64,000 bases of DNA from Aquimarina sp. BL5 (GTDB taxonomy: Bacteria; Bacteroidota; Bacteroidia; Flavobacteriales; Flavobacteriaceae): the NCBI RefSeq assembly GCF_003443675.1, contig NZ_CP031963.1, positions 992,001 to 1,056,000 of the forward strand, written 5' to 3'. Under the pieces are notes generated by a model that was not told the origin of the DNA, did not search any database, and saw only the letters and a program-made list of their open reading frames with translations. Below, piece by piece: positions 1-8,466 of the stretch (its first letter is position 1; the number at the start of each line of letters is the position of its first letter). A program made the position numbers and the translations under genes.

Positions 1-434
1 TTAAGATGGAATCCTCCTATTTTAAACTCAAATTGTTTACTATCAGCAACAGATTCTGTACTCTTACGTTGCATGATTGCCTGTATTTTCATCAATAAGA
101 CTTCGCTATCAAATGGCTTATTTAGATAGTCATCAGCTCCTACTTTATATCCTTTAAGTACATCTTCCTTCATAGCTTTTGCCGTTAAGAAGATGATAGG
201 AACTTCCTCATTTTTATCCCTAATTTCTTTTGCTAACGTAAATCCATCCTTGTAAGGCATCATTACATCCAGGATGCACATATCGTAATCATCCTTTTTG
301 AATTTTTCGAAGCCTTCCATCCCATTTTTAGCATGTACAACATCATAGTCATTCATAACAAGATAATCCTTTAGTACTGTACCAAAATTCGGATCATCTT
401 CGACAAGCAAAATCTTTTTGTTCTCTGTTTCCAT
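1..434 (-). CDS. OmpR-type response regulator (5' part only, runs off left edge)
   Basis: DNA-binding response regulator of a two-component system. Only the first 144 codons lie in the window; the frame is still open at base 1. The receiver domain spans about residues 6-120, with acidic pocket E12/D13, phospho-acceptor D56 in ILDVMMP, T84 and the conserved K107 in NKPF. After a short linker the residues FEFKIGG look like the first strand of an OmpR/PhoB winged helix. The ATG lies 3 bases after the stop of the histidine kinase gene upstream, so the two are cotranscribed and almost certainly partners. The pair resembles RprX/RprY of Bacteroides in layout, but that assignment is inference. Target genes cannot be read from the sequence. 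Confidence 0.93.
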   Translation of the reverse strand, partial: METENKKILLVEDDPNFGTVLKDYLVMNDYDVVHAKNGMEGFEKFKKDDYDMCILDVMMPYKDGFTLAKEIRDKNEEVPIIFLTAKAMKEDVLKGYKVGADDYLNKPFDSEVLLMKIQAIMQRKSTESVADSKQFEFKIGGFHL

Positions 435-437
435 ATT

Positions 438-2006
438 TTAAGATATTAACGGTAATTTAGTAATAAATGTGGAGCCTTTTCCCCGTTCACTCTCCACCCA
501 TATTTGACCATGATGGTCGTCTATAATTCTTTTTACGTATGTCAAACCCAGTCCGTGACCTTTAACGTTATGTAAATCTCCGGTATGTTCTCTAAAGAAC
601 TTCTCGAAAATCTTTTTCTGGGCTACTTTACTCATTCCAACTCCTTGGTCACGTATCTTTAAAACAATACTATTTTTTACATTTTCTGTATATATATCTA
701 TTTTAGGCGCACCTTCTGAGTATTTTATTGCATTGTCTAATACATTAACTATCACATTAGTCATATGACTATCATTAGCCAATATACTAGATTTAAGCGC
801 TCCTAAATGTGTCTTTATATAACCTTCTCTATCTTCTACAATTAGAGAAACATGTGTTATTGCATCTTCTATTATATCATGCAATTCTAAACGTTCCTTC
901 TTTATATTTAATTCATTTTTTTCGAGTTGCGATATCCTCAATACATTTTCTACCTGCGTCAGCATCCTCTTATTCTCTTCACGAATCATGGTCATGTAAC
1001 GGTTCACTTTTTCTTGATCGTTAGCTATTTTAGGGTTTTTAACAGCATCTAATGCAAGATTAATTGTAGCGATTGGCGTTTTAAGCTCATGAGTCATATT
1101 ATTAATGAAATCTGTCTTTATTTGCGATATCTGTCTTTGTTGTAACAATTGAGATAAAGCACTTGAATATGCTACTACTATAACCAACGTAAAAATAATT
1201 GACAAAATTGCCATTCCTTTTATAGTCGATAATATATATCTATTCTTACCTGTAAAGTTTACATATAACTGATACAGACTCGAACCATCTTCATTATTCA
1301 CAAAAAGAGGTACAGCAAATGTATTACCATCACTTTCGTTTGCACTAAAATCATCAGAACGTACTCGAGTAGCTAAAGCATTACTATATATAGCATACTC
1401 GAAATCAACCTTCATATCCCTCTCAGCCAATTCTTTTTTGAGTAACCTTTCAACCTCTTCTTTTTTTACCCTACGATGTATAGGAATAAAATTTGCCAGT
1501 TGATCAATAACAATTTCATAGTCACGTCTATGCAAATCGGTAAGAGCACTCAATCTATCTAGTTTTGATTTTGATCTTTGTTTCGTCTGATTACTCTGCT
1601 CCTTATCCTCTACTAATTCTGCATTTCGATTCAGTATATCTTTTAATCTTACAGTATCAATATTAAAGTCTATAAAAGAAGAAAACAGTTTAGAATCTTC
1701 TTCTAGAACACCATCTCCAAAAGCAAATGACCCTTTATCAAAACCTATGTCTAAGAGCTGCTGTATTGTTTTATTATCAGGTTCCTTAATACTATCCAAA
1801 ATCTCCTGTAAGGGATAATACATTTCTTCAAACTCCCTATACTCAATCTTATTAGAAACAGAAATCAATATTTGTTTTGCGTTAAAAGAAAACTGCTCTC
1901 TGTTATTCTCTACCGTATTCTGAATCCAATAACCCTGAACAAAAATAATCCCTATTAATGACAAACTCATCAAGAGGATCAGCAATGCGAATAACCTTTT
2001 ATTCAT
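438..2006 (-). CDS. membrane sensor histidine kinase
   Basis: Sensor kinase that should phosphorylate the response regulator directly downstream. TM1 is at about residues 5-25 and TM2 at about 262-285, which leaves a periplasmic sensor domain of roughly 235 residues with no recognisable PAS or Cache signature. The catalytic part is complete: H-box NNMTHELKTP with the phosphorylated H306, N-box NVLDNAIKYS (about 421-430), G1 DQGVGM (453-458) and G2 GHGLGLTYV (483-491). There is no HAMP-like stretch of normal length; the H-box comes about 20 residues after TM2. Part of the sensor domain (about 135-165) is highly charged. A possible -7 promoter element lies immediately before the ATG. Confidence 0.95.
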   Translation of the reverse strand: MNKRLFALLILLMSLSLIGIIFVQGYWIQNTVENNREQFSFNAKQILISVSNKIEYREFEEMYYPLQEILDSIKEPDNKTIQQLLDIGFDKGSFAFGDGVLEEDSKLFSSFIDFNIDTVRLKDILNRNAELVEDKEQSNQTKQRSKSKLDRLSALTDLHRRDYEIVIDQLANFIPIHRRVKKEEVERLLKKELAERDMKVDFEYAIYSNALATRVRSDDFSANESDGNTFAVPLFVNNEDGSSLYQLYVNFTGKNRYILSTIKGMAILSIIFTLVIVVAYSSALSQLLQQRQISQIKTDFINNMTHELKTPIATINLALDAVKNPKIANDQEKVNRYMTMIREENKRMLTQVENVLRISQLEKNELNIKKERLELHDIIEDAITHVSLIVEDREGYIKTHLGALKSSILANDSHMTNVIVNVLDNAIKYSEGAPKIDIYTENVKNSIVLKIRDQGVGMSKVAQKKIFEKFFREHTGDLHNVKGHGLGLTYVKRIIDDHHGQIWVESERGKGSTFITKLPLIS

Positions 2007-2010
2007 AGGT

Positions 2011-2018
2011 CAAAAGTA
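2011..2018 (-). promoter_or_regulatory. possible -7 element (TACTTTTG) before the kinase gene
   Basis: On the minus strand this reads TACTTTTG, a full match to the Bacteroidota -7 element TAnnTTTG. It ends only 4 bases before the kinase ATG, so a transcript starting there would be leaderless or nearly so. No TTG lies at the usual 17-23 base distance upstream. The match is seen; its function is inferred. Confidence 0.35.
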
Positions 2019-2090
2019 AGACTTTAACATTTAGCTACTTTAGGGTTTAACCAAATGTTAACAAAATGAAAGATTGGAAAAATAACACAA

Positions 2091-2669
2091 TTAAAGGGTG
2101 AGTTTATTATGGATTTTTTTAATTTGAAGCCAAGTTTCCTCTAAATTCGTATTAATAATTACAAAATCTGCTAATGGGGTCTTTTTAGAGTCTTCCCATT
2201 GATTCTTCATTCTTGCAAGAACCTGCAATCTTGTCGTATTATCTCTTTTTAAAACTCTTTCTATTCTTATTTCTTTAGGAGCAGTTACGAGAATTGTATA
2301 ATCACATTGTCTATAACTGTCATTTTCGAATAGTATAGCCGCTTCTTTTATTACATACTCAGACTTTTGCTTACTCTTCCATTTAGTAAAATGGGTAGCC
2401 ACTGCCGGATGTACTATAGCATTTAGTTTTTCTAGAAGTTCCTTATTATTAAAAACTTTATCTGCAATAAATGAGCGATTTAATTCTTGTTCAGTATATG
2501 AATTCACGCCTAACAGATCTATAATATGGTTCTTTACCCCAACGTCTTCATTCATCAATTTTTTAGCTTCATCATCCGCTATATATATAGGCACTCCGAG
2601 TTCGGCAAACATCTTCGCAACCGTTGATTTACCGCTTCCTATTCCTCCTGTCAGCCCTATTACTTTCAC
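2091..2669 (-). CDS. coaE: dephospho-CoA kinase
   Basis: Catalyses the last step of coenzyme A synthesis, ATP-dependent phosphorylation of the 3'-hydroxyl of dephospho-CoA. The P-loop GGIGSGKST is at residues 8-16, followed by ADDEAKKL (DxD-type substrate site) and the HPAV segment at about 104-107; the lid region with R/K residues (RIERVLKRD) follows. At 192 residues the length is normal. The start codon is 2 bases after the stop of the YbbR gene, so it sits third in the glycosyltransferase-YbbR-coaE operon. No anomalies. Confidence 0.96.
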   Translation of the reverse strand: MKVIGLTGGIGSGKSTVAKMFAELGVPIYIADDEAKKLMNEDVGVKNHIIDLLGVNSYTEQELNRSFIADKVFNNKELLEKLNAIVHPAVATHFTKWKSKQKSEYVIKEAAILFENDSYRQCDYTILVTAPKEIRIERVLKRDNTTRLQVLARMKNQWEDSKKTPLADFVIINTNLEETWLQIKKIHNKLTL

Positions 2670-2671
2670 AC

Positions 2672-3637
2672 TTAATTTAGAATTACGAATTGTACCTGTT
2701 TATCTTGTAAGCGCACATCATGAATCGATGTTGGCATATCTATTAATTCCAGAATTAAGAAAGAACTATCCTCTGCCAACTTATTATAGTCTGCTATTAC
2801 CTTAAAATCTCTTTGATTAATTTCATTATACTTGTCAAGTCCCACTCTATACACTACTTTTACTTCTTTAGGGAAAATCTTAATCTCCCTACCATCAGGA
2901 ATATTTATTAATGTAATTGGGATTTCCTGACTTCCTTCAGTAAACTTACTGACTAAAATATTTGCTTCTACTTCTTTTGGAACGACTTGAATTCTTGGAG
3001 GTAAACTATCGATCTTAATTGATAATATTTTTTTGTAATCTGTATTTACTCCATCGAGTTCAAGATTTTCGGTCGTTACTTGATGTATTGTATCTATGAT
3101 TCTTTTAGGCCCACTAATCATAATTGAATCCGGAGAAAGAACAACTCCTTCATCACTACCATATCCAGGAGCATATTGGATTTCTTTTGTTAATCGTATT
3201 GGAATTTTCTTTTTTAAATTAATATCTAATATCGCCCTTAAGGTATCTTTTTGGACAGAAAGTACCCTGCCTTTAAAATTTAATTTATCTTTTAGTGATT
3301 GGTTTGCTTCGCCTAAATAAAAGTAATAGTCATTTACTTTAGCACCCGTCGCATTTGCTATATCAAATTTTAATGAAGGCTTACTCCAAGTATAGTTCAT
3401 CAACCTAAAACCATTACCATTAAGTGTTAGTTTTAGATCTTGATCACTATTCTCGTCCAAAATTCTATCGTCTGGTAAATTGATATACTGAACATCAAAC
3501 GCTACTTCTTTCGTATAATTTTTAGAAAACTGTATAAAAAGCCATAGAACAGAGGTGAATGCCAAAAAAAACAGAAACGTTTTGACATTATTTCTTTTTA
3601 AAGAAAATCTACTCAATTTAGTTTTAGACATAGGCAT
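2672..3637 (-). CDS. YbbR-like / CdaR-type membrane-anchored protein
   Basis: Protein with an N-terminal membrane anchor (about residues 19-39, hydrophobic) and an extracytoplasmic part built from YbbR-like beta repeats; the phrases GPKRIIDTIHQV and IPITLINIPDG are typical of those repeats. In Firmicutes YbbR (CdaR) regulates the diadenylate cyclase CdaA. No cdaA is adjacent here, so the role in this organism is unknown. Its ATG overlaps the stop of the glycosyltransferase gene by one base (TAATG), which suggests translational coupling, and coaE follows after 2 bases. Proteins of this type next to coaE are common in Flavobacteriia. Confidence 0.8.
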   Translation of the reverse strand: MPMSKTKLSRFSLKRNNVKTFLFFLAFTSVLWLFIQFSKNYTKEVAFDVQYINLPDDRILDENSDQDLKLTLNGNGFRLMNYTWSKPSLKFDIANATGAKVNDYYFYLGEANQSLKDKLNFKGRVLSVQKDTLRAILDINLKKKIPIRLTKEIQYAPGYGSDEGVVLSPDSIMISGPKRIIDTIHQVTTENLELDGVNTDYKKILSIKIDSLPPRIQVVPKEVEANILVSKFTEGSQEIPITLINIPDGREIKIFPKEVKVVYRVGLDKYNEINQRDFKVIADYNKLAEDSSFLILELIDMPTSIHDVRLQDKQVQFVILN

Positions 3638-4641
3638 TACTTTGAAAAAAACAGTTTTTTAAATTTCTGTTCAGGAACCTTTTTCAATAGATGAATATAA
3701 TAATAAGATTTTAGGAATCCTTTCCCATATCCATAAAATTGCACCAACACTGCCATAACCGACTTTAAACCTATGGACAAACTACCGTAATATATTGTCG
3801 CATTCACAAAAATAACAACAAAATAGAGCAACCATAATGCTAAAAAATACCAATATCCTATAAAAACAGTAATCAAAGAAAATAATGTATACCCCATAAA
3901 CAGCGTAGGAAACCAATATGTAATTTTTGCTGTCTCAGGATGCCATAAATTAAGAATTGGCCTAACCAATCCAAATTTATTAACCTGTACATAAAATTTA
4001 TCCCAAGAAATTCTTCGCTTATGAAAAACTTTAGCATTTGGTATCAATGCAGTTTTATAACCAAGTTTCCAAAGCCTTATAGTGAGATCAGGGTCTTCGC
4101 CAGGATGAATATTTCCAAAACCATTAGACACCTCAAAAGCTTCTTTGGATATCCCCATATTAAAACTTCGAGGTTGAAATTTACCTAATGTATTCTTTCT
4201 TCCTCTAATACCGCCAGTGGTAAGATATGAAGTCATACTAAAGCTTATAGCTTTTTGCAAATCAGAAAAATCCTTGTGCGCATCATCCGGACCTCCAAAA
4301 CAATGAACAAAGTTTTTTGATAAAAAATCTTCTACCTTATTAAGATAATCAGAAGGTAATAGCACATCACTATCCAGAATCAAAAAGTAGTTCCCTTTTG
4401 CCTTACCCATGCCGTAATTACGAGAATCTCCAGGACCTGTATTTAACTTCTGATAATAACTAATATCTAATTTATCATCATATTTTTTAATCACATGTTC
4501 CGATGTTTCCGATGAACCATCTTCTATAATCACTATTTCATATGGCTCCTCATAATCCAAGGATATCATACTATCTAACAACTCCTGTATTTCATTGGGT
4601 CTATTAAATACCGGAATAATAAAAGAAAAAGAGATATTCAT
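3637..4641 (-). CDS. family 2 glycosyltransferase, membrane-anchored
   Basis: GT-A fold inverting glycosyltransferase. The N-terminal FIIPVFNRP (8-16) and IIEDGSS (38-44) bind the nucleotide sugar; D90-S-D92 is the metal-binding DxD motif and GEDPDLTIRLW (181-191) holds the catalytic acid region. Two hydrophobic segments (about 245-265 and 267-288) and a basic C-terminus anchor it to the membrane, as in enzymes that glycosylate lipid carriers. The acceptor is unknown. It is the first gene of an operon with YbbR and coaE. A TAnnTTTG element lies just before the ATG. Confidence 0.92.
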   Translation of the reverse strand: MNISFSFIIPVFNRPNEIQELLDSMISLDYEEPYEIVIIEDGSSETSEHVIKKYDDKLDISYYQKLNTGPGDSRNYGMGKAKGNYFLILDSDVLLPSDYLNKVEDFLSKNFVHCFGGPDDAHKDFSDLQKAISFSMTSYLTTGGIRGRKNTLGKFQPRSFNMGISKEAFEVSNGFGNIHPGEDPDLTIRLWKLGYKTALIPNAKVFHKRRISWDKFYVQVNKFGLVRPILNLWHPETAKITYWFPTLFMGYTLFSLITVFIGYWYFLALWLLYFVVIFVNATIYYGSLSIGLKSVMAVLVQFYGYGKGFLKSYYYIHLLKKVPEQKFKKLFFSK

Positions 4642-4903
4642 AGAGCAAAGGTAAATAAACGAAAGAATCCTAACATCGTATTATAACAAGGTTTTAGTAA
4701 CTTATAAATAATAACCGTATTAAACCTATTGTATGTAATAGAAAATCTATTTCATCTGTGAGTTACTGCCAATACTATTACTTCGTTATCTATTTTTTTG
4801 ATTTCACCGTAGTTATGTTATGATAAAATCAAGAAAAAGCCAGTAGTTATTGCATCTCAAAGCTTCATAACGAAGTACTATCACATACAAAAGATTAAAA
4901 TTA
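4642..4903. other. gene-free stretch between glycosyltransferase and fabI
   Basis: Together with the fabI terminator this makes 318 bases without a gene. It has no ORF of note. An 11-base inverted repeat (TACTTCGTTAT at 4779-4789 against its complement at 4867-4877) is separated by 77 bases; this is too wide for a simple hairpin and I see no clear role. Confidence 0.5.
4646..4653 (-). promoter_or_regulatory. possible -7 element (TACCTTTG) before the glycosyltransferase
   Basis: The minus strand reads TACCTTTG, a full match to TAnnTTTG, only 4 bases from the ATG. Transcription from it would give a leaderless or almost leaderless mRNA. No -33 TTG is visible at the usual distance. Confidence 0.35.
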
Positions 4904-4935
4904 AAAAGCTCAATTCTGCCAGAGTTGAGCTTTTT
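4904..4935 (-). terminator. intrinsic terminator of fabI
   Basis: Stem AAAAAGCTCAA (on the minus strand, 4935 downward) pairs with TTGAGCTTTTT around an 11-base loop, and the minus-strand transcript continues with a T-rich run. It begins 25 bases after the fabI stop codon. Confidence 0.85.
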
Positions 4936-4959
4936 ATAAAATATATTCCCAGTAAACTA

Positions 4960-5778
4960 CTATTCTTCGTCTACAAACTTTTCCATAACCATCTGACTAA
5001 CTCCCATATTAGAGAATCCTCCATCATGATATAGATTTTGTAGTGTTACTTTTTTGGTTAAATCCGAAAACAATGTGATTGTATAATCTGCACAATCATC
5101 TGCAGAAGCATTACCTAATGGAGACATTTTATCGGCATATTCTATAAATCCATCAAATCCTTTTACTCCTTTCCCTGCAGTTGTAGCTGTGGGAGATTGA
5201 GAAATGGTATTAACTCTCACTTTCTTATCACGACCAAAGAAATACCCAAAACTACGTGCTATCGATTCTAGATATGCTTTGTTATCTGCCATATCATTGT
5301 AATCAGGAAATACTCGCTGAGCAGCCATATAGGTAAGAGCAACAATACTTCCCCATTCATTCATTGCTTCCTTCTTATACAATGTTTGCATTGTTTTATG
5401 AAATGATAATGCAGATACATCCCATCCTTTTTCACTCCAATCATAATTTAAGTCCGTGTAGTGACGACCTTTTCTAACATTAACAGACATCCCAATAGAA
5501 TGTAGTACAAAATCAAGTTTTCCGCCTAATATCTCCACTGATTTTTCAACAAGATTTTCCAGATCTTCTAAAGAGGTAGCATCCGCTGGTATTATCTGAG
5601 AATTGGTTTTTTCTGCTAACTCCTTAATAGTTCCCATTCGCATGGCAACGGGAGCATTCGTAAGTACAAAAGTACCTCCCTCTTCAAAAACACGTTCTGC
5701 TGTTTTCCAGGCTATCGAATTTTCATCAAGCGCACCGAAAATTATACCTCTTTTACCTTTTAATAAATTATATGACAT
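4960..5778 (-). CDS. fabI: enoyl-[acyl-carrier-protein] reductase (NADH)
   Basis: Last reduction step of each fatty-acid elongation cycle. SDR-fold protein of 272 residues; the cofactor site is GALDENSIAWK (16-26), the FabI-type glycine-poor variant ending in SIAW. Catalytic Tyr160 and Lys167 are in the spacing Y-x6-K typical of FabI, with Tyr150 corresponding to the second conserved tyrosine. Substrate-lid residues SQSPTATTAGKG follow. Stands alone, with its own terminator downstream. Target of triclosan/isoniazid-type inhibitors in other bacteria (known for the family). No anomalies. Confidence 0.97.
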   Translation of the reverse strand: MSYNLLKGKRGIIFGALDENSIAWKTAERVFEEGGTFVLTNAPVAMRMGTIKELAEKTNSQIIPADATSLEDLENLVEKSVEILGGKLDFVLHSIGMSVNVRKGRHYTDLNYDWSEKGWDVSALSFHKTMQTLYKKEAMNEWGSIVALTYMAAQRVFPDYNDMADNKAYLESIARSFGYFFGRDKKVRVNTISQSPTATTAGKGVKGFDGFIEYADKMSPLGNASADDCADYTITLFSDLTKKVTLQNLYHDGGFSNMGVSQMVMEKFVDEE

Positions 5779-5840
5779 TTAATAGTAAATTATAAATGAT
5801 TTTATGAATGGTAAAGATAATAAAACGACCTAAACCAATT

Positions 5841-7502
5841 TTACTTTTGATAATGTAATAATGATTTTGCGTGAGTCAAAGCAGAATCAGAAATATTCTT
5901 ACCTCCTATCATTTCTGCAATTTCTCGAATTCTATCTTCATTATTTAATAACTTCAATCTAGTAACAGTAGTATTATTTATGTCTTCCTTAAAAACCTTA
6001 TACTGACTCTGCCCATTAGCAGCTATCTGCGGTAAATGCGTGATACTGAAAACCTGTAAATTTTTACTCATCGCCATCATCAAATCTGCCATCTTATGTG
6101 CTATCTCTCCAGAAACTCCTGTATCTATTTCATCAAAAATAATAGTTGGTAATTGCGTATACCTAGAGAGTATTGCCTTTATACCGATCATAATTCTAGA
6201 AAGCTCTCCACCAGAAGCAACTTTCTTTAATTCTCCAAAAGCCCCCCCTTTATTTGCCGAGAACAAAAATTCCAACACTTCTTTCCCATTAGAAAGATAC
6301 TTTTCTTGTAACGTTAATGAGGTTTTAAAACTGGCATTAACCATGCCTAGTGATTTTAGAATATCTTCTAATTCCGACACTAATTTTGGTAATGCTTTCG
6401 TCCTTTTCTTATGAATTTTGATAGCAACTTCATCTAATTGAGCTTTTGTTGTTTCTATCTCTCGTCTTACATTTTCAATATCTCCTGACAGAGACTCTGT
6501 TTTTGAAACTTTTCCCTGAAGCTCTTCTTTAATTTTTATAAGTTCCTCTACCGATGAGACCGTATGTTTAGTCTGAAGATTATGTATCATCTGTAACCGT
6601 TGACCAACTTCTTCTAATTGTTCAGGATCTGCTTCTAATCGCTCTAACTCATTCTGTAATGAATCATTAATATCTTCTATCTCGATGTATACACTCTGAA
6701 TTCTATCGGACAGTTCTTTTAATGTTCCAGAATATGGAGCTACTTTAGAAATATTAGTTTTTATGGTATTCAAAAGATCACCAGCTCCAACCTCTTCTGA
6801 AGAAATTAAAGAAACAGAACCAGATAATCGTTCCTGTATTTCTTCAATATTAATGAGTGTTTCATAACGCTCTTCCAGCTCAGATAATTCTCCAGGTTTG
6901 AGCTTTGCCTCTTCCAACTCATTTAACAAAAAGGAATTATAATCATGCTCTTTAGTCAATTCTTGTTGACTATCTAACAACACTTTTTCTTCTTTTTCTT
7001 TTTGTTTTAACAGCGACAAACCTCGTTTATAAGATTGTATTTCTCTATTAGATTCTGACAGTGCATCTAATACATCGAATTGAAAATCATTGGTCGTTAC
7101 TTCTAATGTTTGATGCTGACTATGAATATCAATTAAACGAAGACCTAATCTATTTAAAGAATGTAGCGTAACAGGTGTATCATTAATAAATGCTCTAGAT
7201 TTTCCAGAAGGTAAAATTTCTCTTCTAATGATGGTTTCTACCTCGTAGTCTAAATCCTCTTCTTCGAAAAGTGATTCTAGATCATATTTTTTTATATCAA
7301 AAACTCCCTCAATACTACATTTTACGGAATTATCTTTTACACTACTAAGATCAGCTCTTTTACCAAGTAAAAGACCCAAAGCACCTAATAGCAAAGATTT
7401 ACCTGCTCCTGTTTCTCCGGTAATTGTAATCAAACCAGTATCAAAAGAAACTTGTAATTGTTCAATTAAGGCGAAGTTTTTTATCGAAAGACTTCTAAGC
7501 AA
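5841..7502 (-). CDS. recN: DNA repair protein RecN
   Basis: SMC-like ATPase that acts early in double-strand-break repair. The N-terminal half-ATPase has Walker A GETGAGKS (29-36); the C-terminal half has the ABC signature SGGELSRIMIG and Walker B IIFDEIDTGVSG, followed by the H-loop region ITHLPQIA. The middle (about 150-375) is a long, charged, two-part coiled coil. Length 553 is normal. It is the last gene of the bamD-rpoZ-coaBC-porD-recN run, an order conserved in Flavobacteriia; 76 bases separate it from the gene upstream. Confidence 0.97.
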   Translation of the reverse strand: MLRSLSIKNFALIEQLQVSFDTGLITITGETGAGKSLLLGALGLLLGKRADLSSVKDNSVKCSIEGVFDIKKYDLESLFEEEDLDYEVETIIRREILPSGKSRAFINDTPVTLHSLNRLGLRLIDIHSQHQTLEVTTNDFQFDVLDALSESNREIQSYKRGLSLLKQKEKEEKVLLDSQQELTKEHDYNSFLLNELEEAKLKPGELSELEERYETLINIEEIQERLSGSVSLISSEEVGAGDLLNTIKTNISKVAPYSGTLKELSDRIQSVYIEIEDINDSLQNELERLEADPEQLEEVGQRLQMIHNLQTKHTVSSVEELIKIKEELQGKVSKTESLSGDIENVRREIETTKAQLDEVAIKIHKKRTKALPKLVSELEDILKSLGMVNASFKTSLTLQEKYLSNGKEVLEFLFSANKGGAFGELKKVASGGELSRIMIGIKAILSRYTQLPTIIFDEIDTGVSGEIAHKMADLMMAMSKNLQVFSITHLPQIAANGQSQYKVFKEDINNTTVTRLKLLNNEDRIREIAEMIGGKNISDSALTHAKSLLHYQK

Positions 7503-7578
7503 AAGATGATGATATTTTGTTATTATTAAAGGAAGTAAATATACTATAGTTTTTAAAAAGATTACACAAAAGAAAATC

Positions 7579-8466
7579 TTAAAACTTTATCTCTGACCAG
7601 TTACTTGTATAGGTTGGAGCTATTCTTCCGAGTATTGCCATCGTCTCGGCAATATTAAGTGAAGGACCTCCTGAAAGAATTCCAGACACCTCATCAGCTT
7701 TAGCATCAAAAAACACTCTCATTATATAAGAATTAGGCCTGGTTCTATGCATACCCTCTAATGTTTTCATTGATTCTAGAATAGACTCTTTTCCTTTTTT
7801 TAGATCGTTATTCATAATATCAAGACCTTCTCTGTGATATGTGTACAACGCTGATCTATATCCATCAAAAGTACCTGATAATAAATCATCATTAAGCCTA
7901 AATCGCGTTTGTGCACCGTCTTGCCCATTCCATCCTAAGGTATTACTTCCCTGGGCATTATTCACTATATTTTTAGCCTCTTGATAATAATCAGTTCCTG
8001 AATTCAATTCATAAGTATCTGCATCCACTCCTAAAATAGTATACAAATAAAAAGCAACTACAGAAATAAGATTAGATTCATAATTGTTAGGATTATAATT
8101 CAAAGGCTGAAACTCCAGATAATTAAAATTAAACTGCTTATCGTTAATATTTAAAATCGTTGTCTTATAACTTGAGCCATATACAGGTCGTGATGCTTGC
8201 ACTTGTATGGTAGCAGAGAAATTATCGTTGGTATTACTTAGAATATTAATAAAAAAACTACAATCTATTCTTTCTTCTGTTCGGTACTCTAATTCAGTCC
8301 ACTTGGTATTATTAACAAACTCTGTTACAGATCTTTCTAACGTTTTAAAAACTTGCAAATTAGGATTTCCTGTTTGCTCAGCATTAACTACTACAGTAGC
8401 ATTAAATTCTTGGGCACTAAGTCCAATACCACATAAAATTGTAATAAAAAGAATAAGTTTATGCAT
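7579..8466 (-). CDS. porD: PorD / DUF4835 family secreted protein
   Basis: Periplasmic or outer-membrane-associated protein of about 295 residues, matching the Bacteroidota family DUF4835, which is annotated as PorD, a protein linked to the type IX secretion system. I chose the start at 8466 because it gives a clean signal peptide (MHKLILFITILCGIGLSAQ); the open frame extends 7 codons further to 8487. The chosen ATG overlaps the coaBC stop by 8 bases. The mature part is a mixed alpha/beta protein with conserved SFFINI and YNPNNYES segments. Its exact role in secretion is not established by anything in this window. The gene symbol follows the family name and is less certain than the family itself. 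Confidence 0.82.
   Translation of the reverse strand: MHKLILFITILCGIGLSAQEFNATVVVNAEQTGNPNLQVFKTLERSVTEFVNNTKWTELEYRTEERIDCSFFINILSNTNDNFSATIQVQASRPVYGSSYKTTILNINDKQFNFNYLEFQPLNYNPNNYESNLISVVAFYLYTILGVDADTYELNSGTDYYQEAKNIVNNAQGSNTLGWNGQDGAQTRFRLNDDLLSGTFDGYRSALYTYHREGLDIMNNDLKKGKESILESMKTLEGMHRTRPNSYIMRVFFDAKADEVSGILSGGPSLNIAETMAILGRIAPTYTSNWSEIKF

Noticed and set aside
809..1024. ORF on the plus strand inside the histidine kinase
   Set aside because: Shadow of the kinase frame; no motif, and the kinase catalytic boxes lie on the other strand.
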